From Globomyces pollinis-pini (taxonomy: Eukaryota; Chytridiomycota; Chytridiomycetes; Rhizophydiales; Globomycetaceae): a DNA stretch of 64,000 bases. The position numbers were made by a program, and so were the translations under genes. Under the pieces are notes generated by a model, which saw only the letters and a list, made by a program, of their open reading frames with translations, was not told where the DNA came from and searched no databases. Positions within the stretch are counted from its first letter, which is position 1; the number at the start of each line of letters is the position of its first letter. Shown here piece after piece: positions 23,911 through 37,368 of the stretch. Where the stretch lies: positions 1 through 64,000 of the forward strand of contig MU621108.1 in assembly GCA_025399215.1 (NCBI GenBank), given 5' to 3'.

Positions 23911-26104
23911 ATGAAATTTGGAACTCAATTATCAAACGCTTTACATCCTGAATGGAAGTTTTATTACGTGTAAGTTTGCTTGTCTTACCTGAAGCGATTA
24001 TGATGAACTTAAACGGCTATTGAAGGCAAGGGGTGAGAAATTCTCGGAAATTAATGAGACTTCCTTTGTGGAATCCTTGGAGTCTGAACTCGATAAGGTT
24101 TGCATTTACTCCTGTTTGTTGATGTCGTTAATTAGGTTTCATCCTTTTGCACTATTAAATCTGATGAACTACTTCGTCGCGTTCAACACTGCGAAACTTC
24201 AGTAGATGCTATCCTAGCTGCCAGCAAAGGCACTGACATAGATCTATCTCAATTTGATCGAGTATCTGAAGAAATTGGTCACATCACTGCTGAAGTTTCT
24301 GAACTATCCAAGTTTATTAGATTAAACTATTCTGCCTTTTTAAAGGTATTCAAGATAATGAATGACTAATTATCCATAGATTTTAAAAAAACACGACAAA
24401 CATACTTCATATATGTTGAAGAATATGTTTATGATTCGTTTACAATCAAAGCCCTTTTACAAACTAAGTTTTGATGCTTTGATTCTTCGATTATCTAAAT
24501 TATATGATACTGTGCGAACTGGTGGGAAAAGAGAAGTTACTGGACCTCCAGCCGGCTCATCCCAATCCTATGTTCGAAAAACCACAAAATATTGGTATCC
24601 CATAAATTAAGTCTAATGAATAGGGTTCATCCAGATAATGTAACGGAAGTGAAAATTCATATCTTAAAACACCTCCCTGTTTTAAACTTTTCCAAGAGTG
24701 GAAAACCTGATGATCCAGCTATTACTTCTATTTATTTTGATAATGATGCTTTTGAGTTATATACTGGTCGTCTAGAAAAATCTCAAGGGGCAGAAGCTCA
24801 TCGCATTCGCTGGTATGGTAATATGGATCAAACGGAGATCTTTATTGAACGCAAAACCCACCAAGAGGATTGGACTGGTGAGTCCAGTGTGAAAGTGCGC
24901 TTTTCTATCAAGGAAAAATATGTGAACGATTTTATTGCTGGAAAGTATACCATGGATCGTACAATCGAAAAAATGCGTGAACGTAAAGCAAAATCAGACA
25001 AAGAACTTGACGATACTCTTCAACTATCCAGAGAGATTCAAGAAACTATGTTAAAGAAAGAATTGCACCCAGTGGTATGTTTGAAACTCTCTTATACTAG
25101 GTTCGAACATTTTACAATCGCACTGCTTTCCAATTGCCAGGTGATGCAAGAGTTAGAATATCATTAGACACCGAATTGACTATGATAAGGGAAGATAACT
25201 ATGGAGTTCCACGGTCTGGAAATAATTGGAGACGTTTAGACGCTGGTACCATCGCCCCATTTACACATCTGCCTGAGGAGGATGTTGAAGCATTCCCTTA
25301 CGCAGTTTTGGAAGTTAAATTACAGACACAACATGGAACCACACCACCTCAATGGGTTCAAGATTTGATTAATAGTCATTTAGTGGAAGAGGTTCCAAAG
25401 TTCAGTAAATTCATTCATGGTTGTGCCACGTTATTAGAAAGTCGAGTTGGATTACTTCCATTTTGGTTGCCTCAAATGGACAAGGATATCCGAAAGCCTG
25501 CACCTGCTAATAATCCTATCTCTGCCTCAAAACCTTCATCAACAACTTTCATTGAGTCTCGACCACCTAAAAACAAGCAACCACTTGTGGATGAAATTCA
25601 GGTTGATGTTGACGAAGATGATGACAATCATGATGAGACCACTCCATTAATTGGTTCCTCTAAACAAACAACCAAGAAGGTGAAAACACATGGTGGTCGT
25701 AACGCAGGAATACCATCTACAATGAACAATAAGAAGATTGTTATTCCTGTTCGAGTAGAACCGAAGGTGTTTTTTGCTAACGAAAGAACTTTCTTGTCGT
25801 GGCTTCATTTTTGTATTGTATTAGGTGGTTTGGCCCTTGGATTGCTCAACTTTGGTGATACTGTTGGTCAAATATCTGGTTTGGTGTTTACAGTGGTTGC
25901 CATGATGTTCATGATATACGCTCTCTTCCTATACCAATGGAGAGCTGAAAAGATTCGCAATAGAGGTATCAGATTCCATTTTCAATTTAATTTTTAGATC
26001 CTGGACCATATGATGATAGAGTGGGTCCTACCATCCTCGTTATTTCTCTATTCTTTGCAATCGTTGCTAACTTTTATTTGAAGTTTTCTTCAAATTCTCG
26101 CTGA
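23911..26104 (+). CDS. VTC4: VTC4-like vacuolar polyphosphate polymerase
   Basis: VTC4 makes inorganic polyphosphate from ATP and threads it into the vacuole. Domains in order: an SPX domain (start [20 protein letters not shown], then [10 protein letters not shown] with the Lys cluster that binds inositol pyrophosphates); a VTC tunnel domain; and a C-terminal DUF202/VTC1-like membrane domain ([20 protein letters not shown] and two more helices). Catalytic features are present: [16 protein letters not shown], the basic pair in [23 protein letters not shown] and AVLEVKLQT. This suggests an active subunit rather than a VTC2/3-type regulator. Six introns are seen. The acidic linker before the membrane domain holds a QVDVDEDDD run. 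Confidence 0.93.
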
Positions 26105-26238
26105 AGACAAAAAATTCTTAACTTAAAAATAAACCTGATTTGCAAGATTGAACTGTTTATTAATGTGTTAAATGGTGGTGTTTAACCCTCAGTCTCATAA
26201 GAGTTCGATTTATGCCTAATTTTTAATAACTTTATGCC

Positions 26239-28282
26239 TTACTTTGGGATAAATGAGAAAGAGTCAGAAGCGGGTCCAAGAACTCTTTCAGTTAATTTGA
26301 TCCAATCATGCACGTTATCACTTGATAAAAGCGTTTCCAATTCATTCCGACCTTTGAAACGCTCAGGACGAAAGTTCATTTTCTGTGGGATTACTTCCAA
26401 GATACCAACAGGAACGTAACGATGCAAAAAAGACAGCCATTCACACATAAACTTCCTGGTCTGGTTGATTCCCTAAAACTTAGCGGAGTTATCATACCAT
26501 TGTGTCTGTACCCCAGAATTCCATCCCATATTTTCCAAAATCTTTCAATAAATCAAATCTCTCAGTAGCACTAATATCCCATACCTGCCCAGTTTGTATT
26601 TCCTTGAAAATCCAAGGCTTAATTAATGCCCCACGTCCAATCATTACACCATCAATGTTCTTTCTTTCGTTTAAAACAGCAGTGTAATCTTCTGGGTTGA
26701 AAATATCCCCATTTCCAAATAATTGCATTGGATATTCGACTGTGCGATTGATATTTGCACCACATTTGTCAATGTAATCCCAATCTGCTAGTTTTGTGTA
26801 TCGTTGTTCCTTTGATCGGCCATGAATTGTAACCACATCAGCTCCCCAGCCTAATAAAGTTACTATTTCAGAACTTACGTTCTATTTCTCCAATGAGGGT
26901 GTGTGCAAATGGTGATTTTGATTTTATACCAGTTCGGATTTTGACTGTGATAGGACAATCCAACACACTCTTTGCACCTTGAACCATTTGGCGGAGTCTT
27001 GTACGCCTTTCCATTAAAGCTGATCCACTTCCCTTGCACTATTAGATGAGCAAACATCAATAATGATTTACTGTGATAGCTTCAACTGGACAGCCAACAT
27101 TAATGTCAACAAAGTCAACTTCAAAGTATTGATTAACTATGTCACAGACTTTGGTGAACTGACAAGGATGGTTCCCAGTAATTTGTACTCCAAAAAAATC
27201 CTCGGATGCATGGCGTCTAAGTAATGGCCATTCAGTTTGTGCGCCTGTACAATTACAATCTTAGGATTAGTCTTACCTTGAAGTAAATTTTGGGCCAGAG
27301 TCATTTCTGCACTAAAGTTTTCTAGTACGACAATTATCATACCATGTAATATCAACTCCAAAGCCTTTACATATTCTTCGGAACGGTAAGTTGCCAACCT
27401 ATCAAGTATCAAAGTTTGTAAGATAATTACAGTCGTTAATGGTGCCAAATAACTTTTCCCTTTGAAATCAAGTCGTTTCTTTTCTTGTGGTCTTAGTTTT
27501 AACTCTTTAAAATAATCATCTTCGAAATCTTTTCGTTTCTGTTCAAAAAATGCATCATTTTCTTTCACCTCAGACTTGACTTCTGATTTTTTGTTATAAT
27601 GCTGAAACATTAGCAATCTATCCAACAGTTACTTTTTGATACACTGCTTCAAATGCGTCACTTTGTTCGGTTTTTAATGAGTTATTTCGAGCTTGTTTTT
27701 GAAAATCTCTTGGGATCGTGTTTTTTATAAATTGTGATTCAAGGAGTACATTATCTTTTTGAATTGGTTTATAATTTTCCCCTGTGTGACACTTTGAGAA
27801 CCTGCATTTCACTCCATACTTGCAATTGCCAAGAAGGTCAAAAATTGGACAGTTTGGACCTAAATCTGGCCCTTTCATTTCCAAATACTGATATGAATTC
27901 ATCCAATATAATGTTACCTTTTCTACATCATGATAAAATCGACAATTCTCCGTTTCACATGGATTTCCTACAGAAACAGCGAAGCATAACTTTAAATCCC
28001 TTGGTTTTTCATTTACTATATATGGTAAAACGAAAGTGATGCCAAGATACCTCGTTCTTTAGCTTTATTCTGGCCTCTCCTTTTCTTTTTCTGATGGTTT
28101 TGAACACTGTCTGATGGATTCTGATTTTGGTATTCCATTGCTAAATTGATGTGTTCTTGGATTTCTTCTTCAGTTAATCTAAATTCCGGCTTCACTCTTT
28201 GCATGGCAATGTTTCTATCATTTTGATATGAATCTACTGTAAGGACATCATTAGTAGTCTCTGTATCATTTTCTCTCTTCAT
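26239..28282 (-). CDS. DUS3: tRNA-dihydrouridine synthase 3 (DUS3)
   Basis: DUS3 reduces uridine 47 in the variable loop of tRNAs using FMN and NADPH. After splicing about seven introns the N-terminus is charged, followed by two CCCH zinc fingers (NPCETENCRFYHD and NCPIFDLLGNCKYGVKCRFS with a following CHT). The catalytic domain has LAPLTTVGNLPFRRICKGFG, DITCAEMTLAQNLLQG with the active-site Cys region, ASEDFFGVQITG, DFVDINVGCP, ITVKIRTGIK, VVTIHGRSKEQRYTKLADW and LFGNGDIFNPEDY then GVMIGRGALIKPWIF. It ends with the helical tail up to SFIPK. Both fingers are typical of DUS3 and absent from DUS1, DUS2 and DUS4. It diverges from GluRS. Confidence 0.92.
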
Positions 28283-28558
28283 TTTAATTTTAAAAAAAAA
28301 TTATGGAATTTGAGAGACAATCAATTTCTTCTTTCCAACATTTTGGTAATGCTAAAAGGCAACCAATTCCCAATACCCAAACTTAAATAAAGTGTACCAT
28401 TGTCATACAAGTTAGATTAAAATAGAGACTAGATTAATATCACTACTAAAAAGATGTTTTTATTTTTGAATTCCAAGAAAGTTTCTGGATGGATCATCAT
28501 CATAGTTTATAGGCAATTCAGTTCAAAAAATTCAAAAAAAAAAAATTACCCAAAGTTC

Positions 28559-31500
28559 ATGTCATTGAAAGTCCTTTTTTCTTTGAAAACAGCTCCAGCT
28601 TATGGTAAGTGAATTGATATTTTAATCATCTCGTAGGACCATTAGTAGCTTCATACTATATCATTAGAGCTGCCGATCCAAGCTTCAGATTGGATTTTGT
28701 TCAAAATCAAGAGGCCCAAGTCATCCTTAAAAAAGGGTAATCAAAATTCTTTAATTGAAAACAGCCAGGAAATTAGTGGAATTAATTCTGTCTTGAGAGC
28801 AATTGGTTCCTTAAGCAAGGAAAAAATAGTCACCCAATCTCAAATAGATTATTGGTTGGATTACTCACAAGATAACCTGTTCGTAAAGGACTTCAAGAAA
28901 TTATCTCATTGCTTTGATGTTTTGGACAACCATTTAACTCTTCGATCTTTCATGGTTGGCTATCACGTTACTTTAGCAGATTTCGCTGTGTGGGGTGCAC
29001 TTCGTTCTTGTGAAATCTTTGTCAAACAAGTCAAGGTACGATTAATTTTATTCCAATTACTTCTATCGTTGTTTAGGTTGGCAATTTGTCTCAAATCCAT
29101 TTACTTCGTTGGTATCAACACATTAGCTCCCTTGAAAGTGTGACTTCTGCATTAGCTGCTCTAGAAAATGCTAAAGACGGCGCAAAGGATAGAAGCGATC
29201 GAGGTAATTTGTTTCACCTTAAATACTCAGGAAACATGGAAATTCCTTTGCCAGATGCACATGAAGGGCATGTTGTTACTCGTTTCCCACCAGAACCTAG
29301 TGGTTACTTGCACATTGGACATGCTAAAGCTGCATTGTTAAACGATTACTTTGCACGTTCATACAAAGGGAAACTTATTTTAAGATTTGATGACACTAAT
29401 CCATCAAAAGAAAAGGTAGTCTGATCAAAACTAATATCATAGATGGAATTTGAGAACAGTATCAAGGAAGATTTGAAACTATTGGGAATCAAACCAGACG
29501 TAACTACTCACACTTCAGATAATTTTGATAAAATTTACGATTACGCAATCGCTTTAATTAAACAAGGGGGTGCGTATGTGGATAACACTGATGTGGATAC
29601 TGTATGAAATCTCTTTTATTAACAAGTTTAGATGAGAGACGAACGTTTCAATGGTATTGAATCCAAAAATAGGAACCTTTCTATCGAAGAAAACTTGCGT
29701 ATCTTCGACAAAGAAATGAAGAAAGGGACAGAATTGGTTTGAATTACTAACTACTAACATTCAAGGGTATGACATATTGTTTGAGAGCCAAAATCGATAT
29801 GCAAGATCCAAATAAGTGTATGCGAGATCCTGTCTTGTATAGATGCAACAGTACACCTCATCATGTTCATGGAACTAAATGGAAAATGTATCCAACTTAT
29901 GACTTTGCATGCCCTATCGTTGATGCCCTCGAAGGAGTAACTCATGCACTTAGAACAATCGAGTACCGTGATCGTAATGCACAATTTGAATGGTTTTTGA
30001 ATGCATTGAAGTTGCGAAAAGTTCACGTCTGGGACTATAGGTAAAGGATGATAATAATGATTGACATTAGTCGTTTGAATTTCGTTTATACCTTATTGTC
30101 TAAACGAAAATTGACCTGGTTTGTCGAAGAAAAGTTGGTAACCGGCTGGGATGATCCTCGATTCCCTACTGTTAGAGGTGTTCTTCGTCGTGGAATGACA
30201 GTGGACGCTTTGCGAACCTATATCATTTCCCAAGGGGCATCTCAAAGAGAAATCAACCTGGAATGGGATAAAATTTGGGCAATTAACAAAAAAGTGATTG
30301 ATCCAATCTCTCCAAGACACACTGCCCTTATTAAGGAAAATTTGTAATTGAATGGTTTCGCTAATGAATAGAGTAAAGGTGAAGGTCTTGGATGAAGATT
30401 TACAACCGCATGTAAAAGCTGTTCCAAAACATAAGAAAAACCCTGATGTTGGTACCAAAACAACCACTTATAGTCGTGACTGTTATCTCGAACAAGCAGA
30501 TGCTGCAACATTAGAAATCGGAGAAGAAGTGACTTTAATGGATTGGGGAAATGTGTTCGTTAAGAACATTGTTAAATCTGGAGAATTGGTCAAGTCTGTT
30601 GAAATTTCACTTCACTTGGAAGGAGACTTCAAAAAGACAAAGAAAAAATTGACTTGGCTCTCTGAAGGATCTAAACCAGAGTCCAAACTAGTTGATGTTG
30701 TATTATTTGACTTTGATTATTTGATCACCAAGAAAAAGTTAGAAGAGGATGATGACATTAAAGATTGTCTGTCCCCTAAAACAGAGTTCAAATATCCTGC
30801 AGTTGGTGATGCCAATCTTCGTTTGTTGAAAAAGAATGACATTATTCAATTTGAGCGAAAAGGATACTACATTTGTGACAAACCTGCAACAAAAGGAGAT
30901 GACTGTGTTTATCTAAATTTCATCCCTGACGGACGTGCAGAATCCATTGCACCAAAATCTTTGCAAGCTGCACAACCTGCAGCTGCCACCTCTGAAAAGA
31001 GAGTGAAGGCAGCTTCTGCTAAACCAGCACAAAAAAGTTCTGATGTGAAGGAAATGTATTCTGTTGATTCCATTTACAACTTTGCAGAACCAGCACTAAC
31101 TAAAGTTGGTCAAATGTACGAAGTGGAGTCAATCTATCCTAAACAAGAAGCCAAAGCTCAAGTAGCAGATAAGAAACCAAAAGAGAAGAAACAAAAGGCC
31201 AAACCTGCTCCTCCAGCAGCTCCAGTGGAAGGTAAGATCAATTTCAAGCATTAATGTCAGCATCAATTATTTCAAAGTTGGACATGGTAGTAGGAAAGAT
31301 TCTGGAAGTCCGATTACATCCAGATGCTGATAGTTTGTACGTTGAAAAGATTGATGTGGGTGAAGATAGCCCTCGTGAAGTAGTATCTGGCCTTGTGAAA
31401 TTTATGAAACCTGAAGATATGCTCAACAAGACTATCTTGGTTTTGAAAAATTTAAAGCCTGTTGCGTATGAAAATATTTCTCTTAACCTTAGTATGCGTG

Positions 31501-31812
31501 GAATTAAATCTTATGCCATGGTTTTGTGTGCATCAAATCAAGATCACACAAAAGTTGAATTCTTAGTTCCACCTAAGGGTTCTTTACCTGGTGACAAGGT
31601 ATACTTTGAAGGGCACGAAGGAGTTCCTGAAGCAGAATTAAAACCAAAAAAGAAAGTTTGGGAAACGGTTCAAGCCGACTTTACCACTGGCGAAGATTTG
31701 GTAGCAACTTGGAAAGGTAAAAGTATTTTTAGTAACATATTTAGGAGTTCCATTCCGCACTGCAAAAGGTGTTGTTAAAGCAGGATCCATTGCGCATGCA
31801 ATTGTGAAATAA
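28559..31812 (+). CDS. GUS1: cytosolic glutamyl-tRNA synthetase with C-terminal EMAPII-type domain
   Basis: The enzyme charges tRNA with glutamate. The N-terminus is a GST-like module ([34 protein letters not shown]) of the type used to bind partner proteins. The class I core has the HIGH motif in [29 protein letters not shown], and the KMSKS-type loop in [13 protein letters not shown]. It ends in anticodon-binding beta-barrels. After an Ala/Pro/Lys linker, a 29-nt intron at about 31,233-31,261 joins an EMAPII/Arc1-type tRNA-binding OB fold: [64 protein letters not shown]. Yeast GluRS lacks this domain and borrows Arc1 in trans. About eleven short introns are read. No ProRS is fused, unlike animal EPRS. 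Confidence 0.92.
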
Positions 31813-31996
31813 ATCCAAATTTGATGCGCTTAATTAAATTATCAAAGCACGTTGTGTGTGTTTTAAATATGAGCGTTGTTGCCCAATGTGGGGGTGAAAA
31901 TGACATTTTACGGCCGTTTTCGTCCTGAGTCAAACAGTGATCTGATGAAAAAAAGAGTTAAAATGATTTGCGCAGTCCAATGCAAAATGTCAAAAA

Positions 31997-33593
31997 ATGT
32001 CCCATGAAATTAGTCCAAGTGAATCCGAATATGTTGAGACAGATTCCGACTCTGTCAGAATTAATATGGACACAATAATTACACAACAAAAAACTGTTTC
32101 CAAACAATTATACCCAAAGAAATACAAACACAAGAAAAAAACTGGGTTTTCTATTGGTAGTCTAGAGAAGAATTTAAGAGTGTATGGAGAGAGAATTAAC
32201 AGACGGAAGCGAAATGGTAACACTTATATACAAGCTTTTGGTGACACTGAACAGTTCGAAATGGTAGTTCATTTTAAGTGCTAAATATAATAGAAACGAG
32301 ACTTTATGATTCTGCTATCAAAAGATTTGTTCCATTATGGGGTACCAGTACATCGACTAGAGTACCTACTAGAAAGTGTTGGAGAATCCATTGGACTCCC
32401 ATGCAGTTTCTTTACCTTACCCAATTTTATAATGATGTCCATTCAATACCAAAACGATCACAAGACTTACCTTCTGAAGCAAGGTCAGAACTTTCATATG
32501 GGCAAACTATCAATGGTGAACGATTTGTGCCATGAACTGTTAAATGGTCGCAAAACAATTGAAGATTCAATCGTCGATCTAAAGCAAATCAGAGAGAAAT
32601 CTTCATTGAACAAATGGAGTTTTATGTTTTTATATCCTGCAACATCTTGGTTGCTTTGCCTTATAGGTTTTAACGGAACCTGGATGGATGCTCTTCTTTC
32701 GTTTACAATGGGAATAATTGTCGGTGCTTTTCAAATCTTGGCAATCGACTTTCCTACTACTTTTGGATACCTTTTTGAATTCTTATCAGCATTGGTAGTG
32801 GCTGTATTCACTAACGCTGCTTACATTTTATATTCCAATTATGGTTATTGTATTCAAACTCAAAAGATTATGTTGAGTGCGCTTGTGATTTTACTACCGG
32901 TAATGATCTTGATCTGACTTATTTCTAGGGATTGTTTTTAACGTTGAGTATTGTTGAAATATCAACTCGCAATGTTGTATGTGGTACTGTTAGACTTGCT
33001 TCGTCTTTGTTTACTGCCTTGCTTTTGGGGTAATGAATTTTGAGGTCATTAATTATTTTAGATTCGGACTTGCTTTTGGGGATTATTTAGTTGTTACAAA
33101 AGCTCCTTCAACATGCCCCAACCAATCTGCGATACCTTGGCCATATATGGTGGTATTGGTGCCCTTAGCTGGATTTTTAATATGTATTCTATTCGAAGCC
33201 CGTAGATCCCAATGGCTTGTTATGGTTGTGGTATCATCCATGGGATTTTTAACCAATACTGCACTAAACAACTCGGGTATTTTTGGAAATAATGCTGGTG
33301 CATCATCCGCTATTGCAACGTTCGTTATTGGAATAGCTTCAAACATATATGCTAGATTTACAAGAGATGTATCAATTGCGCCTATACTCTGTGGAATTTT
33401 AATGCTAGTTCCTGGAAGTATAGGAGTCAAGTCGACCCTGGAATTCTTTGGAAATGAAAGTCAAGGAGAGCATCTTGCATCAGCCATGCTGCAAATATCA
33501 CTTTCTATTACAGTCGGATTATTTTTAGCAACTCTATTGGTTTGGCCAATCAAAGGCCGAGGACCATCATCTACAAAGTATATGATCTACTAA
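31997..33593 (+). CDS. ThrE/Prm10-like membrane protein, copy A
   Basis: First of three tandem paralogues. A charged, basic N-terminal tail (KKYKHKKKTGFSIG, ERINRRKRNGNTYIQAFGD) precedes the ThrE-type first half (LLSKDLFHYGVPVHRLEYLL, CSFFTLPNFIMMSIQYQND). Two blocks of about five membrane helices follow, with WSFMFLYPATSWLLCLIGFN and a second half containing ARFTRDVSIAPILCGILMLV and PGSIGVKSTLEFFG. ThrE exports threonine and serine in bacteria, and the fungal relative Prm10 is a pheromone-regulated membrane protein of unknown transport role. Three introns of 27-32 nt lie at the same places in all three copies. It ends with SSTKYMIY. Confidence 0.85.
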
Positions 33594-33785
33594 AATGTTG
33601 GATTTTTAAATATAATTTTACTTAAAGAGACTTTTTAACATTTACTGTGAATTGAAGTACTGGAATTATCAGATGACTACGTTAACCTGATATTTCGCGT
33701 TCAATTCAGTGTCACTTTCCACTTTCGTACAAGCCTTATTAAATGAGTGTCAACCAGTTAGCTTTATACTAAAAGAAAACAATAA

Positions 33786-35388
33786 ATGGACCAACAACCA
33801 GCCGAAGAGCTGGAAAAAGACATCAATGACACTATCTATACCATTGAAATGGACACAGACAGTGTTTCTATTTCAATTGACAAAGTTACTGAGGAAACTC
33901 AAACCGAGAAATTCCCTTCAAAGTCTCGAAGGAAGAAACAAAAGAAACTTGGTTATCAATTTTATCCTTCTTTACTTCGACCTTATACCGAACGAATCAA
34001 CAGACGAAAAAGAGCTGGGAAGTCTTACATACAAACATATGGTGATATGGAAGTCTTTGAAATGGTAACTTTAAGGCCTTTATGTAGTAGAAAAGAGACT
34101 TTATGATTTTGTTATCCAAAGACTTGTTTTTTTATGGAGTACCAATACATCGTTTGGAATACTTACTGGAGAGTGTTGGAGAATCCATTGGATTGCCATG
34201 CAGTTTCTTCACCTTACCCAATTTCATTATGATGTCCATTCAATACCAAAATGATTACAAACCATATCTGTTAAAACAAGAACAAAAAATGCATATGGGC
34301 AAGCTGTCTATGGTCAACGATTTATGTCACGAACTGCTGAATGGACGGAAAACAATTGAAGAGTCTATTGAAGATTTGACACGAATAAAGGCTAAACCGT
34401 CTCTCAACAAATGGACCTTTCTGATACTCTATCCTGCTATTTCTATGGTTCTTTGTTTGATTGGATTTAATGGAACATGGATCGATGCCACATTGTCGTT
34501 TGTTATTGGAATCGTAGTTGGAATATTTCAAGTTTTGGCCATCAACTTTCCCATTACATTTGGATACTTATTTGAATTTTTATCAGCGTTAGTAGTAACA
34601 GTGCTGACCAACTTCATATTCAAAATATTTGCCAATTACGGAATGTGTATACAAAGCCAGAAGATTGTGTTAAGCGCACTTTCAATCCTTTTGCCAGTAA
34701 TTAAAGTTACAATTGATTTTAGGGGCTCTCTCTCACATTAAGCATTGTCGAGATATCTACCCGTAACATTGTCTGTGGAACTGTTCGATTAGCATCCTCT
34801 CTCTTTACGGCTATATTGTTAGGGTAAATGGTGTTAAATACTTAATATTATATTAGTTTCGGATACACATTTGGCGATTATTTTGTTATTACTAATGCCC
34901 CGCTTACTTGTCCAGATCAAACATCAATTCCATGGCCTTGGTTAACTCTTTTGGTTCCACTTGCAGGATTTTTAATATGCATACTTTTTGAAGCACGTAA
35001 AGCTCAATGGATTGTGATGATCATTGTTTCTTCCCTTGGTTTTGTAGTGAATTCTTCGTTGAATAATTCTGGAGTATTTAGAAATAATGTTGCAGCGTCA
35101 TCTGCTCTTGCAACTTTTGCTATTGGAATAATTTCCAATCTTTATGCTCGATTTACTAGGGATATTTCGATCGCTCCTATTCTCTGTGGGATACTATTGT
35201 TAGTTCCAGGTAGTATTGGTGTGAAATCATCACTTGAATTTTTTGGCCATGGTACTCAAGGTGAACAATTAGCTTCGGCAATGTTACAGATTGCGCTGGC
35301 CATTACTGTCGGGCTATTCCTAGCAACACTTTTGGTTTGGCCGATCAAAGGTAGAGGTCCCTCATCAACAAAATATATGATCTACTAA
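33786..35388 (+). CDS. ThrE/Prm10-like membrane protein, copy B
   Basis: Second tandem paralogue, sharing gene length, intron positions and most membrane helices with copy A. The tail differs most (MDQQPAEELEKDINDTIYT, then RRKKQKKLGYQF). The ThrE core reads LLSKDLFFYGVPIHRLEYLL, and the second half begins WLTLLVPLAGFLICILFEAR and includes ARFTRDISIAPILCGILLLV. It ends in the same SSTKYMIY as copy A. By eye A and B are closer to each other than to copy C. The substrate is unknown. Confidence 0.85.
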
Positions 35389-35761
35389 TCAACTAAAACC
35401 ACAATATTCTAATAAATTATTTGATGATCTATTAATCGTTATGATATCTTATGATAGGTGGTTGTGGATGGACAACATCTAAGCGTTTGTCCTGATTAAA
35501 AATTTTAAGCGGATGGAGATTCAATTCCACCTATGCTGATTAAATTATATAGCTTGTCAGTGTACACTGAAACAGACAAACGGTTAATCATGCAATCAGT
35601 TCTACAAAAATGTCAATGTTCAACGTCAACGTGATTCCAATTTTTCGCGACATAGAAATGAATCCTGTATTTAAAGCGTTGCATTTCAACGTGGTGTGCT
35701 AATCTAAAACTTCAAACTTTTACTGTTTTGAGTCACTAAAAGTTACAAAATTAAATAATAT
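35389..35761. other. intergenic upstream of ThrE copy C
   Basis: No open frame or known motif is seen here. It presumably holds the terminator of copy B and the promoter of copy C. Confidence 0.4.
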
Positions 35762-37368
35762 ATGAATCACACATTATCGATGGACTCTGAAACTGGTCAG
35801 TCTGTTGATACCATCGAAACAGAGGTGGAAACTGTCCATATTGCTATAGACCATGACGAAGGAACTTCTACTGCTTTAAGTGTTCCAAGAAATACAAAAC
35901 AAAGGAAAAAAAAGAAATATCCAACAAAGTTCAATAGCTCATCGTTCTTTAAAAGTTATACTGAAAAAATCGAACGCCGAAAGAGCAGTGGAAAGACTTA
36001 TAAGGAACAGTTTGGTGACACTGAACAATTTGAAAAGGTATAAAGGTTAAAATTACTGACACCATCAGAAAAGGGACTTTATGATATTGCTGGCAAAAGA
36101 TCTATTCCATTATGGAGTCCCTGTCCATCGACTTGAATATTTGTTGGAGAATGTAGGAGAATCAATCGGACTTCCATGTAGTTTCTTTACATTGCCAAAT
36201 TATATGATGATTTCCATAAAGTATAAGGACGATTTCAAAACTTATCTATTGAAGCAAGATCAACATTTCCATATGGGCAAATTGTCAATGTTGAATGATT
36301 TATGTCACGAATTGCTAAATGGTCGTAAAACAATTGAGGAATCAATCAAGGAACTGACAAAGATTAAAAACAAGCCGTCTATAAGCAAATGGTATTTGCT
36401 CTTTCTATACCCCGCAACTTCGTTTATTCTTTGTTTGATTGGTTTAAACGGATCCATCGAAGATGCTATTATATCCGCTTTGATTGGTATATTTATTGGC
36501 TGGTTTCAAGTTTTGGCATTCTTCTTTCCGATCACATTCGGCTATCTCTTTGAATTTATATCTGCATTATTATCAGCAATCGTTGCAAATATCATTCATA
36601 ATTTCGTAAAGAAACAAGGAATTTGCGTTGACACACAGAAAATAGTCCTTGGTTCACTTTCAATGCTGTTACCTGTATTCATGATTGGTTCTGACATTTG
36701 ATAGGGTCTCTCTTTAACTTTAAGTATTGTTGAAATATCAACTAGGAACATTGTATGTGGCACTATTCGGTTAGCTTCATCATTATTTACAGCACTTTTA
36801 TTAGGGTAAGCAAATATTTCACTAAATTTGTAGATTCGGTTTAACGTTTGGAGATTACATAGTAGCTCCTAATTCTCCAGCTGATTGTCCTAATCAAACT
36901 GGTATTGAATGGCCCTGGATGTGCCTTCTGGTACCATTAGCAGCATTCTTGATTTGCGTACTAGTAGAGGCTCGAAGAAGCCAATGGGTTGTAATGACGT
37001 TTGTTTCATCTGTTGGATTTCTAGTAAATTCAGTTTTATCAAACTCGGGAGTATTTGGAAACAATGTAGGTGCTACATCTGTCATTGCAACATTCACCAT
37101 TGGAATCATCTCCAATCTGTATGCTAGATTTACTAGAGATATCTCAATCGCTCCTATCCTTTGTGGAATTATACTGTTAGTTCCAGATAACCTTGGTGTG
37201 AGATCATCACTGGAATTTCTTCGTTTCAAAGATCAGGGTGAACCATTAGCATCATTGATGTTACAGATTTCACTTTCTATAACAGTTGGTATGTTTTTGT
37301 CCACATTGCTCGTTTGGCCTATTAAATTAAAAGGACCAAATTCAACTACTCGATTTATGATCTATTAA
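35762..37368 (+). CDS. ThrE/Prm10-like membrane protein, copy C
   Basis: Third tandem paralogue with the same exon pattern. The tail is acidic then basic (MDSETGQSVDTIETEVETVH, RNTKQRKKKKYPTKFN). The core motif is LLAKDLFHYGVPVHRLEYLL. The second half is the most diverged, with PDNLGVRSSLEFLRFKDQGE in place of the PGSIGVKS block and a slightly longer end (NSTTRFMIY). Its 5' gap of about 370 bp is larger than that before copy B, so it may be controlled separately. Confidence 0.85.

Noticed and set aside
29086..31812. Bifunctional Glu-Pro-tRNA synthetase as in animals
   Set aside because: No prolyl-tRNA synthetase domain follows; the C-terminus is an EMAPII-type domain.
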